This document shows positions 16,450-25,841 of a stretch of DNA of 64,000 bases, in pieces (position 1 is the stretch's first letter; each line of letters starts with the position of its first letter). The notes under the pieces are model-generated. The model was not told the origin of the DNA. It made no database searches and saw nothing but the letters and a program-made list of their open reading frames with translations. Source of the stretch: Mycobacterium xenopi (lineage in GTDB: Bacteria > Actinomycetota > Actinomycetes > Mycobacteriales > Mycobacteriaceae); contig NZ_AP022314.1 in assembly GCF_009936235.1 (NCBI RefSeq), positions 1,674,001 through 1,738,000 on the forward strand, given 5' to 3'. A program made the position numbers and the translations under genes.

Positions 16450-18408
16450 TCACGTCGCACTGCGCAACCGCTCAAGCGCCTGGCGCACCTGCGCCGCATC
16501 CGTCGTCGTCCAGAACGGCGGCAGCGAGGCGCGCAGGTAGCCGCCGTAGCGGGCGGTGGCCATCCGCGAGTCGAGCACCGCGACCACGCCGCGGTCGTCG
16601 ACACTGCGCAGCAGCCGGCCCGCGCCCTGCGCCAGCAACAGCGCCGCGTGGCTGGCGGCCACGGTCATGAACCCGTTGCGCCCGCGCGCGGCCACGGCTC
16701 GCTGTCTGGCGGAGAGCAGCGGGTCGTCGGGCCGCGGAAACGGGATGCGGTCGATGATCACCAAAGACAGCGACGGGCCCGGGACGTCGACACCTTGCCA
16801 CAGCGACAGTGTCCCGAACAGGGACGTGGCGGGGTCGGCGGCGAACCGCTCGACCAAGGCGGCGGTGCTGTCGTCGCCCTGGCACAACACCGGTGTGGAC
16901 AACCTGTCCCGCATAGCCTCGGCGGCGGCCCGCGCCGCACGCATCGACGAGAACAGCCCCAGCGTCCGGCCTCCGGCAGCGTCGACAAGGCCGGCGATCT
17001 CGTTCAGCTGCTCGACCGAGCCGGTCCCGTCTCGCCCGGGCGGCGGCAGGTGGGCCGCCACGTAGAGAATTCCGGCCCTGGCGTGCGCGAACGGCGATCC
17101 CACGTCGAGCCCGCGCCAGCGCGGGGGGTCGCCGCCGTCGCCGGTTAAGCCCCACGCCGCGGCCATGGCATCGAAGTTGCCGCCGACCGTTAGCGTGGCC
17201 GACGTCAGCACCACCGTGGAGCGCGCGAACAGCCGCTCGCGCAGCAGCCCCGCCACCGACAGCGGCGCCACCTTGAGCACCGCGCGTGTTGCACCGCGGT
17301 TCTCCTCGTGCTCCAGCCAGACCACGTCGGTGCGCTCCGGGATCGTCGGGGTGAACGAGGCCAGGATTCGCGCCGCGGTGTCTTCGATCTCGGTGAGGCC
17401 GACGACGGCCTCCAGCCGCGCGGCGGCGGCCTTCGGATCGCCGGGCGCGGTATCGATCGCGGCCCGGGCCTTGTTCGCCGCGTCGCGCAACGCAGTCAGA
17501 TGGGTGGCCATCTGGTCATCGATGCGGTCGATGCGTCCGGGTACGGCATCGTGGATCGCAGACGACACGATTGTCGTAGCGGCCTGGAGCCGCTCGGCGA
17601 GCTCAGAATCGATCAAGCGACTGGCGCGCCGGTGGACAATTCCCAGCGCGGGGGCCGACAGTTCTGCGGTGACCACCGCCGTGACCCGGTTGGCCAATTC
17701 GTGTGCTTCGTCGACGACCAAGAGCTCGTGATCGGGCAGCACTGCCGATTCGGCGAGGGCGTCGATGGCCAGCAGCGCGTGGTTGGTGACGACAAGATCG
17801 GCAGCGCCGGCGCGCCCACGCGCCCGTTCGGCGAAGCACTGACCGCCGAACGGGCAGCGGGCCACGCCCAGGCATTCCCGCGCCGACACGCTGACGTGCG
17901 CCCACGACCGGTCCGCCACGCCTGGCTTGACGTCGTCGCGGTCCCCGGTGTCGGTCGTCGACGCCCACGCGGTGAGCCGTTGCACGTCGCGGCCCAACGC
18001 GGTCACCGCCAGTGGCTCGAACAACTCGTCCTGCGGTGTATCGGCATCGGTGCCGTTGTGAATCTTGTTCAGGCACAGGTAATTCTGCCGGCCTTTCAGC
18101 AGCGCGAAGCGGGGCCGGCGGGGCAGCGCATCGGCGAGCGCGTCAACCAGCTGCGGCAGATCGCGGTCGACGAGTTGGCGCTGCAGGGCGATGGTCGCGG
18201 TCGAGACCACGACCGGTGTGTCGTCGCACACGGCGCGAACGATCGCCGGCACCAGATACGCCAGTGACTTGCCGGTGCCGGTGCCGGCCTGCACCGCAAG
18301 ATGCTCTCCGGTTTCGAACGCATGGGCCACAGCCGTGGCCATCTCCAGTTGGCCGCTGCGCTGGCTGCCGCCGATCGCGGCCACCGCGGCGGCCAGCAGG
18401 TCGGGCAC
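16450..18408 (-). CDS. dinG: DinG-family ATP-dependent DNA helicase
   Basis: A 652-residue XPD/DinG-type helicase. Motif I is QAGTGTGKS (~residue 42) and motif II is the DEAH box VVDEAHEL. Between them are cysteines placed as for the 4Fe-4S cluster of the family: YLCLNK, ECLGVARCPFGG and QCFAER. The C-terminal motif VI region reads QGAGRLLRS. It should unwind DNA 5' to 3', acting on R-loops or repair intermediates. The start is GTG at 18408, the first start after an in-frame stop. pncB1 ends 36 bp upstream on the same strand, so the two are probably cotranscribed, as in M. tuberculosis (Rv1330c-Rv1329c). Confidence 0.93.
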   Translation of the reverse strand: MPDLLAAAVAAIGGSQRSGQLEMATAVAHAFETGEHLAVQAGTGTGKSLAYLVPAIVRAVCDDTPVVVSTATIALQRQLVDRDLPQLVDALADALPRRPRFALLKGRQNYLCLNKIHNGTDADTPQDELFEPLAVTALGRDVQRLTAWASTTDTGDRDDVKPGVADRSWAHVSVSARECLGVARCPFGGQCFAERARGRAGAADLVVTNHALLAIDALAESAVLPDHELLVVDEAHELANRVTAVVTAELSAPALGIVHRRASRLIDSELAERLQAATTIVSSAIHDAVPGRIDRIDDQMATHLTALRDAANKARAAIDTAPGDPKAAAARLEAVVGLTEIEDTAARILASFTPTIPERTDVVWLEHEENRGATRAVLKVAPLSVAGLLRERLFARSTVVLTSATLTVGGNFDAMAAAWGLTGDGGDPPRWRGLDVGSPFAHARAGILYVAAHLPPPGRDGTGSVEQLNEIAGLVDAAGGRTLGLFSSMRAARAAAEAMRDRLSTPVLCQGDDSTAALVERFAADPATSLFGTLSLWQGVDVPGPSLSLVIIDRIPFPRPDDPLLSARQRAVAARGRNGFMTVAASHAALLLAQGAGRLLRSVDDRGVVAVLDSRMATARYGGYLRASLPPFWTTTDAAQVRQALERLRSAT

Positions 18409-18444
18409 GGACAGGTCGGGCGTAGCTACTCCTGCCGTCGGGTG

Positions 18445-19752
18445 TTAGGGGTGTCGGGCCGGGATCTGCGTGGTCGGGATCGCCGGTTCGCCGTGCGACA
18501 ACATCAGACCCTCCCACGGCAGGCTGCGCAATCCGGCTGCCACCAGCTTTCGCGCGGCGGATATGTCCGTGTCGGCCACCACCTTGCCGCCTCGCACCAG
18601 CGGGACCGTCAATATCCGGTAGGGCTCGGCGACGTCGGGACGGTGGCCCGCGGGGTGTACGACTTCTTCGGTGATCGTGCCCGTCGGGCGCGACAGCCGC
18701 AGGGCTTCCTTGTGGCCGCCCTGAGATTCCTTGTGGCTGCTGCGCTTCTGCACCGGTATCCCGTCCACCTCGACCAGCTTGTAGATCATGTTGGCTGTCG
18801 GCGCGCCCGACCCGGTAACCAGCGCGGTGCCGACACCGTAGCTGTCGACCGGCTCGGCGCCCAGCGCGGCGATGGCGAACTCGTCAAGATCGCCGGACAC
18901 GACGATCCGGGTCTGCGTCGCTCCCAGGCGGTCAAGCTGTTCGCGCACCTGGCGGGCCAGCACGCCCAGCTCGCCGGAGTCGATACGGACCCCGCCCAGC
19001 GCGGTGCCGGCGGCCGCCACCGCATTGGCCACACCGGTGGTGACGTCGTAGGTGTCCACCAGCAGCGTGGTACCAACGCCCAACGCGTCGACTTGGGCGC
19101 GGAAGGCGGCCAGCTCGTCGGGCCCGTCGGGGTGCGTGTGCAACAAGGTGAACGCGTGCGCGGCGGTGCCTTCCGCCGGTACGCCGTATTGGCGTTGGGC
19201 CTGCAGGTTCGACGTAGCGGCGAAGCCGCCGATGTAGGCCGCGCGGGCGGCGGCGACCGCGGCCTGCTCGTGGGTTCGTCGCGAGCCCATTTCGATCACC
19301 GGGCGTTCACGGGCGGCGCTGACCATGCGCGCGGCCGCTGATGCGATGGCGCTGTCGTGGTTGAAAATCGACAGCGCCAAGGTTTCCAGCACGATGCATT
19401 CGGCAAAGCTGCCCGTTACCGAAAGCACCGGGGACCCGGGGAAGTACAGCTCGCCCTCGGCGTAGCCGTCGATATCGCCGCGAAACGCGTAACCGCGCAA
19501 GTATTCCACCGTGGCCGGGTCCAGGAACTCCGCGAGCAACTCCAGCGCGTCGTCGTCGAACCCGAAACTCGGCAACGCTTCGAGGAAGCGGCCAGTCCCG
19601 GCGACCACCCCGTAGCGACGGCCGTCCGGGAGCCGGCGGGCGAACAGCTCGAAGGTGGTGCGGCGCTCGGCGGTACCGTCGCGCAGCGCCGCCGCCAGCA
19701 TGGTCAATTCGTACTTGTCGGTCAGCAGCCCAGCGCAAGCCGAGTTGTTCAC
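18445..19752 (-). CDS. pncB1: Nicotinate phosphoribosyltransferase
   Basis: A 435-residue enzyme that converts nicotinate and PRPP to nicotinate mononucleotide in NAD salvage. Family features are the N-terminal LLTDKYELTMLAAAL, the GSRRTHEQ segment with the likely active-site His, and the phosphate-binding loop region LDEFAIAALGAEPVDSYGVG. The frame is open upstream to 19995, but the GTG at 19752 gives the conserved N-terminus. It is the ortholog of Rv1330c. It is divergent from clpS with 48 bp between the starts and lies upstream of dinG on the same strand. Confidence 0.94.
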   Translation of the reverse strand: MNNSACAGLLTDKYELTMLAAALRDGTAERRTTFELFARRLPDGRRYGVVAGTGRFLEALPSFGFDDDALELLAEFLDPATVEYLRGYAFRGDIDGYAEGELYFPGSPVLSVTGSFAECIVLETLALSIFNHDSAIASAAARMVSAARERPVIEMGSRRTHEQAAVAAARAAYIGGFAATSNLQAQRQYGVPAEGTAAHAFTLLHTHPDGPDELAAFRAQVDALGVGTTLLVDTYDVTTGVANAVAAAGTALGGVRIDSGELGVLARQVREQLDRLGATQTRIVVSGDLDEFAIAALGAEPVDSYGVGTALVTGSGAPTANMIYKLVEVDGIPVQKRSSHKESQGGHKEALRLSRPTGTITEEVVHPAGHRPDVAEPYRILTVPLVRGGKVVADTDISAARKLVAAGLRSLPWEGLMLSHGEPAIPTTQIPARHP

Positions 19753-19800
19753 ACCGCAACGGTATCGGGTTGGGCCGGCGCGGCTCGGTATCCTGGGAGC

Positions 19801-20103
19801 ATGGTTGCGTCTGCGCCGACTAAGCCGGGAACCACCGGGCAACGCCACGTCGATCCGGGTGACGTCACGGCCAGCCCGTGGGTGACGATCGTGTGGGACG
19901 ATCCGGTCAACCTGATGACCTACGTCACCTATGTTTTCCAGAAACTCTTCGGCTACAGCGAGCCGCACGCCACCAAGCTGATGCTGCAGGTGCACAACGA
20001 AGGCAAGGCCGTGGTCTCGTCAGGCAGCCGAGAACAGATGGAAGTCGACGTGTCCAAGCTGCATGCCGCCGGACTGTGGGCCACCATGCAGCAGGACCGG
20101 TGA
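19801..20103 (+). CDS. clpS: ATP-dependent Clp protease adaptor ClpS
   Basis: A 100-residue adaptor that delivers N-degron substrates to ClpC1P1P2. The core (WVTIVWDDPVNLMTYVTYVF, then HATKLMLQVHNEGKAVV) is nearly identical to Rv1331. The Asp-Asp-Pro-Val-Asn stretch and Met residues line the N-end-binding pocket. The ATG at 19801 gives the family N-terminus; the frame is open much further upstream, antisense to pncB1, and that part is not real. A DUF2017 gene follows after 24 bp, the usual actinobacterial pairing. Confidence 0.95.
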   Translation: MVASAPTKPGTTGQRHVDPGDVTASPWVTIVWDDPVNLMTYVTYVFQKLFGYSEPHATKLMLQVHNEGKAVVSSGSREQMEVDVSKLHAAGLWATMQQDR

Positions 20104-20127
20104 CGGGTCAGAGACAGCCAGGACACG

Positions 20128-20700
20128 GTGCGCAAGTGGAAGCGGGTCGAGACCGCGGATGGTCCCCGTTTTCGGTCCGCGTTGGCCCCGCATGAGGCGG
20201 CCCTGCTGAAGAGCCTCGTCGGCTCGTTGATCGACATGCTCGATCAACGCGAATCCTCCGCGCCGCCAGACGAACTCGAGCAGATCACCGGAATGAGAAC
20301 CGGCAATTCCCGGCCGCCCGACGATGCGACGCTGCGACGGCTGCTGCCCGACTTCCACCGGCCGGACGACGACGATCCCCACGCGGCCGAAAGCCTCAAT
20401 GCCGCCTTGCGCAGCTTGCATGAGCCAGAGATCATCGACGCCAAACGTGTTGCGGCCCAACAATTATTGGACACGGTTCCAGACGACGGGGGTCGGTTCG
20501 AGTTGACCGAGCAGGCCGCCAATGCCTGGATCGCGGCCGTCAACGACATCCGGCTGGCGCTGGGCACCATGCTCGGCATCAGCCCGGACGGGCCGGAGCG
20601 CCTGCCGGACGACCATCCGCTGGCCCCCCACCTCGACGTCTACCAGTGGCTGACGGTCCTGCAGGAATACCTGGTCCTGGCGTTGATGGGGCGTCGATGA
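20128..20700 (+). CDS. DUF2017 family protein (ClpS-associated)
   Basis: A 190-residue, mostly helical acidic protein of unknown function, ortholog of Rv1332. The GTG at 20128 gives the family-typical start RKWKRVE. Conserved-looking segments are LLKSLVGSLIDML (~30), LRRLLPDFHRPDDD (~70) and the C-terminal DVYQWLTVLQEYLVLALMG. No catalytic motif is visible. Its constant position after clpS in actinobacteria suggests a role in the Clp protease system, but this is inference. The next gene begins 17 bp downstream. Confidence 0.88.
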   Translation: MRKWKRVETADGPRFRSALAPHEAALLKSLVGSLIDMLDQRESSAPPDELEQITGMRTGNSRPPDDATLRRLLPDFHRPDDDDPHAAESLNAALRSLHEPEIIDAKRVAAQQLLDTVPDDGGRFELTEQAANAWIAAVNDIRLALGTMLGISPDGPERLPDDHPLAPHLDVYQWLTVLQEYLVLALMGRR

Positions 20701-20716
20701 CACCGACGGCCACCCG

Positions 20717-21756
20717 ATGAACTCGATCACCGACGTCGGAGGCATCCTCGTCGGCCATTACCACCGGTTGGATCCCGACGCGGCCATGGGGACGGGCTGG
20801 GCCCGCGGCGTCACCGTTGTGGTGACCCCGCCCGGAACGGTCGGTGCGGTCGATGGCCGCGGCGGGGCGCCCGGCACCCGGGAAACCGACCTGCTCGACC
20901 CCTCCAACAGTGTGCGTTACGTCGACGCGGTGCTGATTGCCGGCGGCAGCGCCTACGGTCTGGCGGCCGCCGACGGTGTGATGCGCTGGTTGGAAGAACG
21001 AGGGCGCGGCGTGGCCATGGCCGGTGGGGTGGTGCCCATCGTGCCGGGCGCGGTGATCTTCGATCTGGACGTTGGCGACTGGGGCTGTCGGCCGACGGCC
21101 GAATTCGGGTACGCGGCCTGTGACGCGGCCGGTGTAGAGGTCGACGTCGGCACGGTCGGCGCCGGCGTGGGGCCTGCGCCGGCGTGCTCAAGGGCGGTGT
21201 CGGCACGGCGTCGACGACACTGAAGTGCGGGGCGACGGTCGGCGCGTTGGTTGTGGTGAACTCCGCGGGCAATGTCGTCGACCAGGGCACCGGCCTGCCG
21301 TGGCTGGCTTATCTGGCCGACGAGTTCGGGCTGGTGCCGCCGTCGGCCGAGCAGCTGGCCGAACTGGCCCAGCTGGAATCGCCGCTGAGCTCGCTGAATA
21401 CCGCCGTGGCGGTGATTGCCACCGACGCCGCGCTGAGTCCGGCGGCGTGTCGGCAGGTCGCAAGCGCGGCCCACGACGGCCTGGCCCGCAGCATCCGGCC
21501 GGCGCACACCCCGGTCGACGGCGATATGGTGTTCGCGCTGGCGACCGGGGCCGTAGAGGTAGCACCACCTGCGGACACGCCGGCCGCGTTCTCCCCGGAG
21601 ACGGCGCTGGTGACCGCGGTGGGCGCCGCGGCGGCCGACTGCTTGGCGCGTGCCGTGGTGGCCGGGGTGATCGCCGCCGATCCGGTGGCCGGAATACCCA
21701 CCTACCGCGGCATGTTGCCCGGAGCGTTCGACCGGCGGCGTCGAGACGATGCCTAA
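20717..21756 (+). pseudogene. S58-family (DmpA/NylC-like) peptidase, disrupted by a one-base frameshift
   Basis: The N-terminal half reads from ATG 20717 (MNSITDVGGILVGHYH) to about residue 151 and then leaves frame, stopping at 21223. The C-terminal half continues in the next frame (LKGGVGTASTTLKCGATVG) to 21756. Adding one G to the GGGG run at 21169-21172 rejoins them into 346 residues, close to the 344 of Rv1333. The second half contains LNTAVAVIATDA; in this self-processing family the Thr after Asn is the nucleophile freed by cleavage. As given, no full-length enzyme can be made. A missed G in the assembly would explain it equally well. Confidence 0.85.
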
Positions 21757-21778
21757 GCGACGAGGAGGAACGGGTGAC

Positions 21779-22201
21779 GTGCTGGTGATCCGAGCCGATC
21801 TGGTGGACGCGATGGTCGCGCATGCGCGCGCCGACCATCCCGACGAGGCGTGCGGGGTGCTCGCAGGCCCGGAGGGTTCCGATCGTCCCGAGCGGCACAT
21901 CCCGATGGTCAACGCCGAACGTTCGCCCACCTTCTACCGTTTCGATTCCGCCGAGCAGCTCAAGGTGTGGCGCGAACTGGAGGCATCAGGCGACGCGCCG
22001 GTCGTGATCTATCACTCGCACACCGCGACCGAGGCGTACCCGAGCCGAACCGATGTGCGTCTGGCCGCCGAGCCCGATGCCCACTACGTGCTGGTGTCCA
22101 CCCGCGACCCCGACCGGTACGAGCTGCGCAGCTACCGCATCGTCGACGGGGTCGTCACCGAAGAGCCGGTCAAAGTCGTCGAGCAATACCGAGAGCCCTG
22201 A
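21779..22201 (+). CDS. mec: CysO-cysteine peptidase Mec (JAMM metalloprotease)
   Basis: This zinc hydrolase releases cysteine from the CysO-cysteine adduct. The JAMM motif is complete: an upstream Glu (DEACGVLAG), then HSHTATEAYPSRTD with H-x-H, Ser and Asp. I prefer the GTG at 21779 because GAGGAGGA lies just upstream; an in-frame ATG at 21749, overlapping the preceding stop, would add ten residues. The length is about 140 residues against 146 for Rv1334. The gene leads the mec-cysO-cysM operon with an 11-bp gap to cysO. Confidence 0.92.
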   Translation: MLVIRADLVDAMVAHARADHPDEACGVLAGPEGSDRPERHIPMVNAERSPTFYRFDSAEQLKVWRELEASGDAPVVIYHSHTATEAYPSRTDVRLAAEPDAHYVLVSTRDPDRYELRSYRIVDGVVTEEPVKVVEQYREP

Positions 22202-22212
22202 AGGAAGGCCCC

Positions 22213-22485
22213 ATGAGCGTCATCGTGTCAATCCCCACCATCCTGCGGCCCCACACCAAGGGGCAAAAACGTGTCGAAGCAAGCGGGGACACGCTGCGCG
22301 CGGTCATCAGCGACCTGGAAGCCAGCTACTCGGGCATCTCCGAGCGGCTGGTCGAAAACGGCAAACTGCACCGCTTCGTCAACATCTACGTCAACGACGA
22401 GGACGTCCGGTTTTCCGGCGGCCTGGACACTGCGATCTCCGACGGCGACACGGTCACCATCCTGCCGGCCGTCGCCGGTGGCTGA
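22213..22485 (+). CDS. cysO: Sulfur-carrier protein CysO
   Basis: A 90-residue ubiquitin-like (MoaD/ThiS fold) protein ending in the required Gly-Gly (ILPAVAGG). The terminal Gly is activated and converted to a thiocarboxylate, which gives its sulfur to CysM; Mec then frees the new cysteine. The ATG at 22213 follows AAGGAAGG. It is the ortholog of Rv1335. cysM begins 3 bp after the stop. Confidence 0.95.
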   Translation: MSVIVSIPTILRPHTKGQKRVEASGDTLRAVISDLEASYSGISERLVENGKLHRFVNIYVNDEDVRFSGGLDTAISDGDTVTILPAVAGG

Positions 22486-22487
22486 GC

Positions 22488-23459
22488 GTGACCAGATACG
22501 ACTCGCTGCTGGCCGCGTTGGGCAATACGCCGTTGGTCGGTTTGCCGCGCCTGTCGCCGCGCTGGGACGACGGGCCCGACGGCCCTCACGTGCGGCTGTG
22601 GGCCAAACTCGAAGACCGCAACCCGACCGGCTCGATCAAAGACCGTCCGGCGTTGCGAATGATCGAGCAGGCTGAGGCCGACGGGCTGCTGTCGCCCGGG
22701 GCGACGATTCTCGAACCGACCAGCGGCAACACCGGGATCTCGCTGGCGGTCGCGGCGAGGCTCAGGGGTTACCGGCTGATCTGTGTGATGCCGGAAAACA
22801 CCTCTGTCGAACGGCGTCAGCTACTTGAGCTGTACGGCGCGCGGATCATCTTCTCGCCGGCAAAGGGCGGCTCCAACACCGCGGTCGCCAAAGCCAAGGA
22901 GCTGGCCGCGGCCAACCCGTCGTGGGTGATGCTCTACCAGTACGGCAACCCGGCCAACACCGACTCGCACTACCACGGCACCGGTCCCGAGCTGCTGGCC
23001 GACTTGCCCGAGATCACCCACTTCGTCGCCGGACTGGGCACTACCGGCACCCTGATGGGCACCGGACGGTACCTGCGTGAGCGGGTGCCTGACGTGCGGA
23101 TCGTGGCAGCGGAGCCACGCTACGGCGAGGGGGTCTACGCGCTGCGCAATATCGACGAGGGCTTCGTGCCCGAACTGTACGACCCCGACGTGTTGACCAC
23201 TCGCTACTCGGTCGGTTCGGCCGATGCCGTGCGCCGCACCCGGGAATTGATCGACGTCGAAGGCATCTTTGCGGGCATTTCCACCGGCGCGGTGCTGCAC
23301 GCCGCCCTAGGGGTGGCCGCGAAGGCGCTGGCGGCAAAGGAGCGAGCCGACATCGCGTTCGTGGTCGCCGACGCGGGGTGGAAGTACCTGTCCACCGGTG
23401 CCTACACCGGTAGCCTTGACGAGGCTGAGCAAGCGCTGGAAGGGCAGCTATGGGCGTAA
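22488..23459 (+). CDS. cysM: O-phosphoserine sulfhydrylase (CysO-dependent cysteine synthase) CysM
   Basis: A 323-residue PLP enzyme that joins O-phosphoserine-derived aminoacrylate to thiocarboxylated CysO. The PLP Lys is in NPTGSIKDRP (~residue 51), followed by the substrate loop TSGNTGIS (~81) and the phosphate loop GTTGTLMGTG (~185). The C-terminal tail is intact. The start is GTG at 22488; the frame is open upstream through cysO but that part is not coding. It is the ortholog of Rv1336. This route makes cysteine under oxidative stress. Confidence 0.95.
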   Translation: MTRYDSLLAALGNTPLVGLPRLSPRWDDGPDGPHVRLWAKLEDRNPTGSIKDRPALRMIEQAEADGLLSPGATILEPTSGNTGISLAVAARLRGYRLICVMPENTSVERRQLLELYGARIIFSPAKGGSNTAVAKAKELAAANPSWVMLYQYGNPANTDSHYHGTGPELLADLPEITHFVAGLGTTGTLMGTGRYLRERVPDVRIVAAEPRYGEGVYALRNIDEGFVPELYDPDVLTTRYSVGSADAVRRTRELIDVEGIFAGISTGAVLHAALGVAAKALAAKERADIAFVVADAGWKYLSTGAYTGSLDEAEQALEGQLWA

Positions 23460-23496
23460 GACGCGCCGACGACGAGGTTGTAGCCGGGTGGCGCCC

Positions 23497-24156
23497 ATGA
23501 CGCAGCCAGCGCGATATCCGGCCGCACAGCAAAGCGGGAAACGGCCCCGGTGGAAGGTCGGCGGGGCCACGATCATCAGTTTTGTGGCGCTACTCTACGT
23601 CGCCGAGCTGGTCGATCAGCTCGACGGCCATGCCCTGGACCGCAACGGCATCCGGCCGCTGGAGACCGACGGTCTGTGGGGCATTATCTTCGCGCCGCTG
23701 CTGCACGCCAACTGGGCGCATCTGATGGCCAACACCGGGCCGGCATTGGTGCTTGGTTTTCTGGTGACCTTGTCCGGTCTGGCCCGATTTGTCTGGGCCA
23801 CCGCCATCGTCTGGATTATCGGCGGCTTCGGCACCTGGCTGATCGGCAACGTGGGGTCGGTGTGCGGGGAGACCGACCACATCGGTGCGTCCGGCCTCAT
23901 CTTCGGCTGGCTGATGTTTCTCGTGGTCTTCGGATTCTTTACCCGCAACCCGTGGCAGATCGTGGTCGGGCTTTTGGTGCTGTTCTTCTACGGCGGCATC
24001 CTGTGGGGCGCGGTTCCCGTGCTGAACATGTGCGGCGGCGTGTCCTGGCAGGCACACCTGTGCGGAGGCCTCGCCGGCGTGCTGGCGGCCTATCTGCTGT
24101 CCGGCCCGGAACGCGCAGCCCGCGCCCGGCGAACAGCCCGCCCGGTTCGCAAATGA
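23497..24156 (+). CDS. Rhomboid-family intramembrane serine protease
   Basis: A 219-residue integral membrane protein with six predicted helices. The catalytic Ser lies in HIGASGLIFG (~residue 130), and the catalytic His in WQAHLCGGLAGV (~187). A first-loop segment (LHANWAHLMANTGP) carries the conserved His and Asn of the oxyanion region. It should cleave membrane-anchored substrates within the bilayer; substrates are unknown. The ATG at 23497 was chosen over upstream starts inside cysM. It corresponds to Rv1337. Its stop overlaps the murI start (ATGA), so the two are translationally coupled. Confidence 0.92.
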   Translation: MTQPARYPAAQQSGKRPRWKVGGATIISFVALLYVAELVDQLDGHALDRNGIRPLETDGLWGIIFAPLLHANWAHLMANTGPALVLGFLVTLSGLARFVWATAIVWIIGGFGTWLIGNVGSVCGETDHIGASGLIFGWLMFLVVFGFFTRNPWQIVVGLLVLFFYGGILWGAVPVLNMCGGVSWQAHLCGGLAGVLAAYLLSGPERAARARRTARPVRK

Positions 24157-24983
24157 CGTCGCCGCTGGCACCGATCGGGATTTTCGACTCCGGTGTGGGA
24201 GGACTCACGGTCGCGCGCGCGATCATCGACCAGCTGCCCGACGAGGACATCATCTACGTCGGCGACACCGCCAACGGCCCTTATGGTCCGCTCACCATCC
24301 CCGAGATTCGCGCGCACGCGCTGGCCATCGCCGATGACCTGGTCGACCGCGGCGTCAAGGCATTGGTGATCGCCTGCAATTCGGCGTCCTCGGCTTGCCT
24401 GCGCGATGCCCGCGAACGCTACGACGTACCGGTCGTCGAGGTGATCTTGCCGGCGGTGCGACGGGCGGTCGCCGCCACCCGCAATGGGCGCATCGGGGTG
24501 ATCGGCACCCGGGCGACCATCACCTCGCACTCCTACCAGGACGCGTTTGCCGCCGCCCCTGACACCGAGATCACCGCGGTGGCCTGCCCCCGGTTCGTCG
24601 ACTTCGTCGAGCGCGGAATCACCAGCGGTCGCCAGGTGCTCGGGCTGGCCGAGGGTTACCTTGAGCCGCTCCAGCGGGCCGGGGTCGACACCCTGGTGCT
24701 CGGCTGCACGCACTACCCGTTGCTGTCCGGGATCATCCAGCTGGCCATGGGGGAGAGCGTCACACTGGTCTCCAGCGCCGAGGAGACCGCCAAGCAACTG
24801 GTCCGGGTGCTGACTGAGCAGGAGCTACTGCGGCCACATGACGCCCCGCCCGCCACACGGGTATTCGAAGCCACCGGCGACCCCGACGCGTTCACCAAGC
24901 TGGCGGCGCGGTTTCTGGGCCCGGCGATCACGAGCGTGCAACCAGTGCACCATCGTTTGCCGCCCACTAACGCGGTGGGGTGA
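24153..24983 (+). CDS. murI: Glutamate racemase
   Basis: A 276-residue cofactor-free racemase making D-glutamate for peptidoglycan. The two catalytic cysteines are in ACNSASSAC (~residue 75) and LGCTHYPLL (~186). The N-terminus reads IGIFDSGVGGLT and YVGDTANGPYG, both typical. The ATG at 24153 overlaps the rhomboid stop. The C-terminus is about five residues longer than in M. tuberculosis. It is the ortholog of Rv1338. Confidence 0.95.
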   Translation: MTSPLAPIGIFDSGVGGLTVARAIIDQLPDEDIIYVGDTANGPYGPLTIPEIRAHALAIADDLVDRGVKALVIACNSASSACLRDARERYDVPVVEVILPAVRRAVAATRNGRIGVIGTRATITSHSYQDAFAAAPDTEITAVACPRFVDFVERGITSGRQVLGLAEGYLEPLQRAGVDTLVLGCTHYPLLSGIIQLAMGESVTLVSSAEETAKQLVRVLTEQELLRPHDAPPATRVFEATGDPDAFTKLAARFLGPAITSVQPVHHRLPPTNAVG

Positions 24984-25050
24984 CGATGACCGCAGGGCAA
25001 AGCGGCGATGTTTTCGCCAATCAGGTACCGGGCATGGCACAGTAGTGACC

Positions 25051-25818
25051 GTGCGAATGACGGTGCTCGGCTGCTCTGGCAGCGTGGTGGGTCCAGATTC
25101 GCCGGCATCGGGGTATTTGTTACGCGCGCCAGATACTCCACCGCTGGTTATCGACTTCGGCGGGGGAGTGTTGGGTGCGCTGCAACATCAAACCGATCCC
25201 GCTTCGGTGCATGTTCTGCTCTCGCACCTGCACGCCGACCACTGCCTGGATTTGCCCGGCCTGTTCGTGTGGCGTCGCTACCACCCGACCCCCCCGGAGG
25301 GTAGGGCGTTGATGTACGGGCCCAGCGACACCTGGGCGCGGCTGGGCGCGGCGTCCTCGCCGTACGGAGGCGAGATCGACGATTTCTCCGACGTCTTCGA
25401 GATCCGCCACTGGGTCGACGGTGAGCCGGTGACCTTGGGGGCGTTGACTGTGCTGCCGCGAGTGGTGGCGCACCCGACCGAGTCGTACGGCTTGCGGATC
25501 ACCGATCCGGGCGGTGCGACGTTCGTCTACAGCGGAGACACCGGCTGCTGCGATTCCCTTGTCGAGCTGGCGCGCGATGCCGATGTCTTTTTGTGCGAGG
25601 CGTCGTGGACGCATTCGCCGAAGCGACCGTGCAACCTGCACATGTCGGGCACCGAAGCCGGACGGGTGGCGACCGAAGCCGGCGTGCGGGAGCTGTTGCT
25701 CACCCACATTCCGCCGTGGACGTCTCGCGAGGACGTGATCAGCGAGGCCAAGGCCGAGTTCCATGGTCCCGTACATGCGGTGGTGTGCGGTGAGACGTTT
25801 GAGATCAAGCGCTTCTAA
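25051..25818 (+). CDS. Metallo-beta-lactamase-fold cAMP phosphodiesterase (Rv1339-like)
   Basis: A 255-residue metallo-hydrolase. The di-metal motif is SHLHADHCLD (~residue 55), with further ligands in VAHPTESYG, YSGDTG and LTHIPPW. Rv1339, its M. tuberculosis ortholog, has been reported as an atypical cyclic-AMP phosphodiesterase, so it may counter the cyclase at the left end of the window. Starts at GTG 25045, GTG 25051 or ATG 25057 are all possible; I use 25051. The rph gene follows after 23 bp. Confidence 0.88.
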   Translation: MRMTVLGCSGSVVGPDSPASGYLLRAPDTPPLVIDFGGGVLGALQHQTDPASVHVLLSHLHADHCLDLPGLFVWRRYHPTPPEGRALMYGPSDTWARLGAASSPYGGEIDDFSDVFEIRHWVDGEPVTLGALTVLPRVVAHPTESYGLRITDPGGATFVYSGDTGCCDSLVELARDADVFLCEASWTHSPKRPCNLHMSGTEAGRVATEAGVRELLLTHIPPWTSREDVISEAKAEFHGPVHAVVCGETFEIKRF

Positions 25819-25841
25819 ACCTCGACCATTAGGGTTGATCG

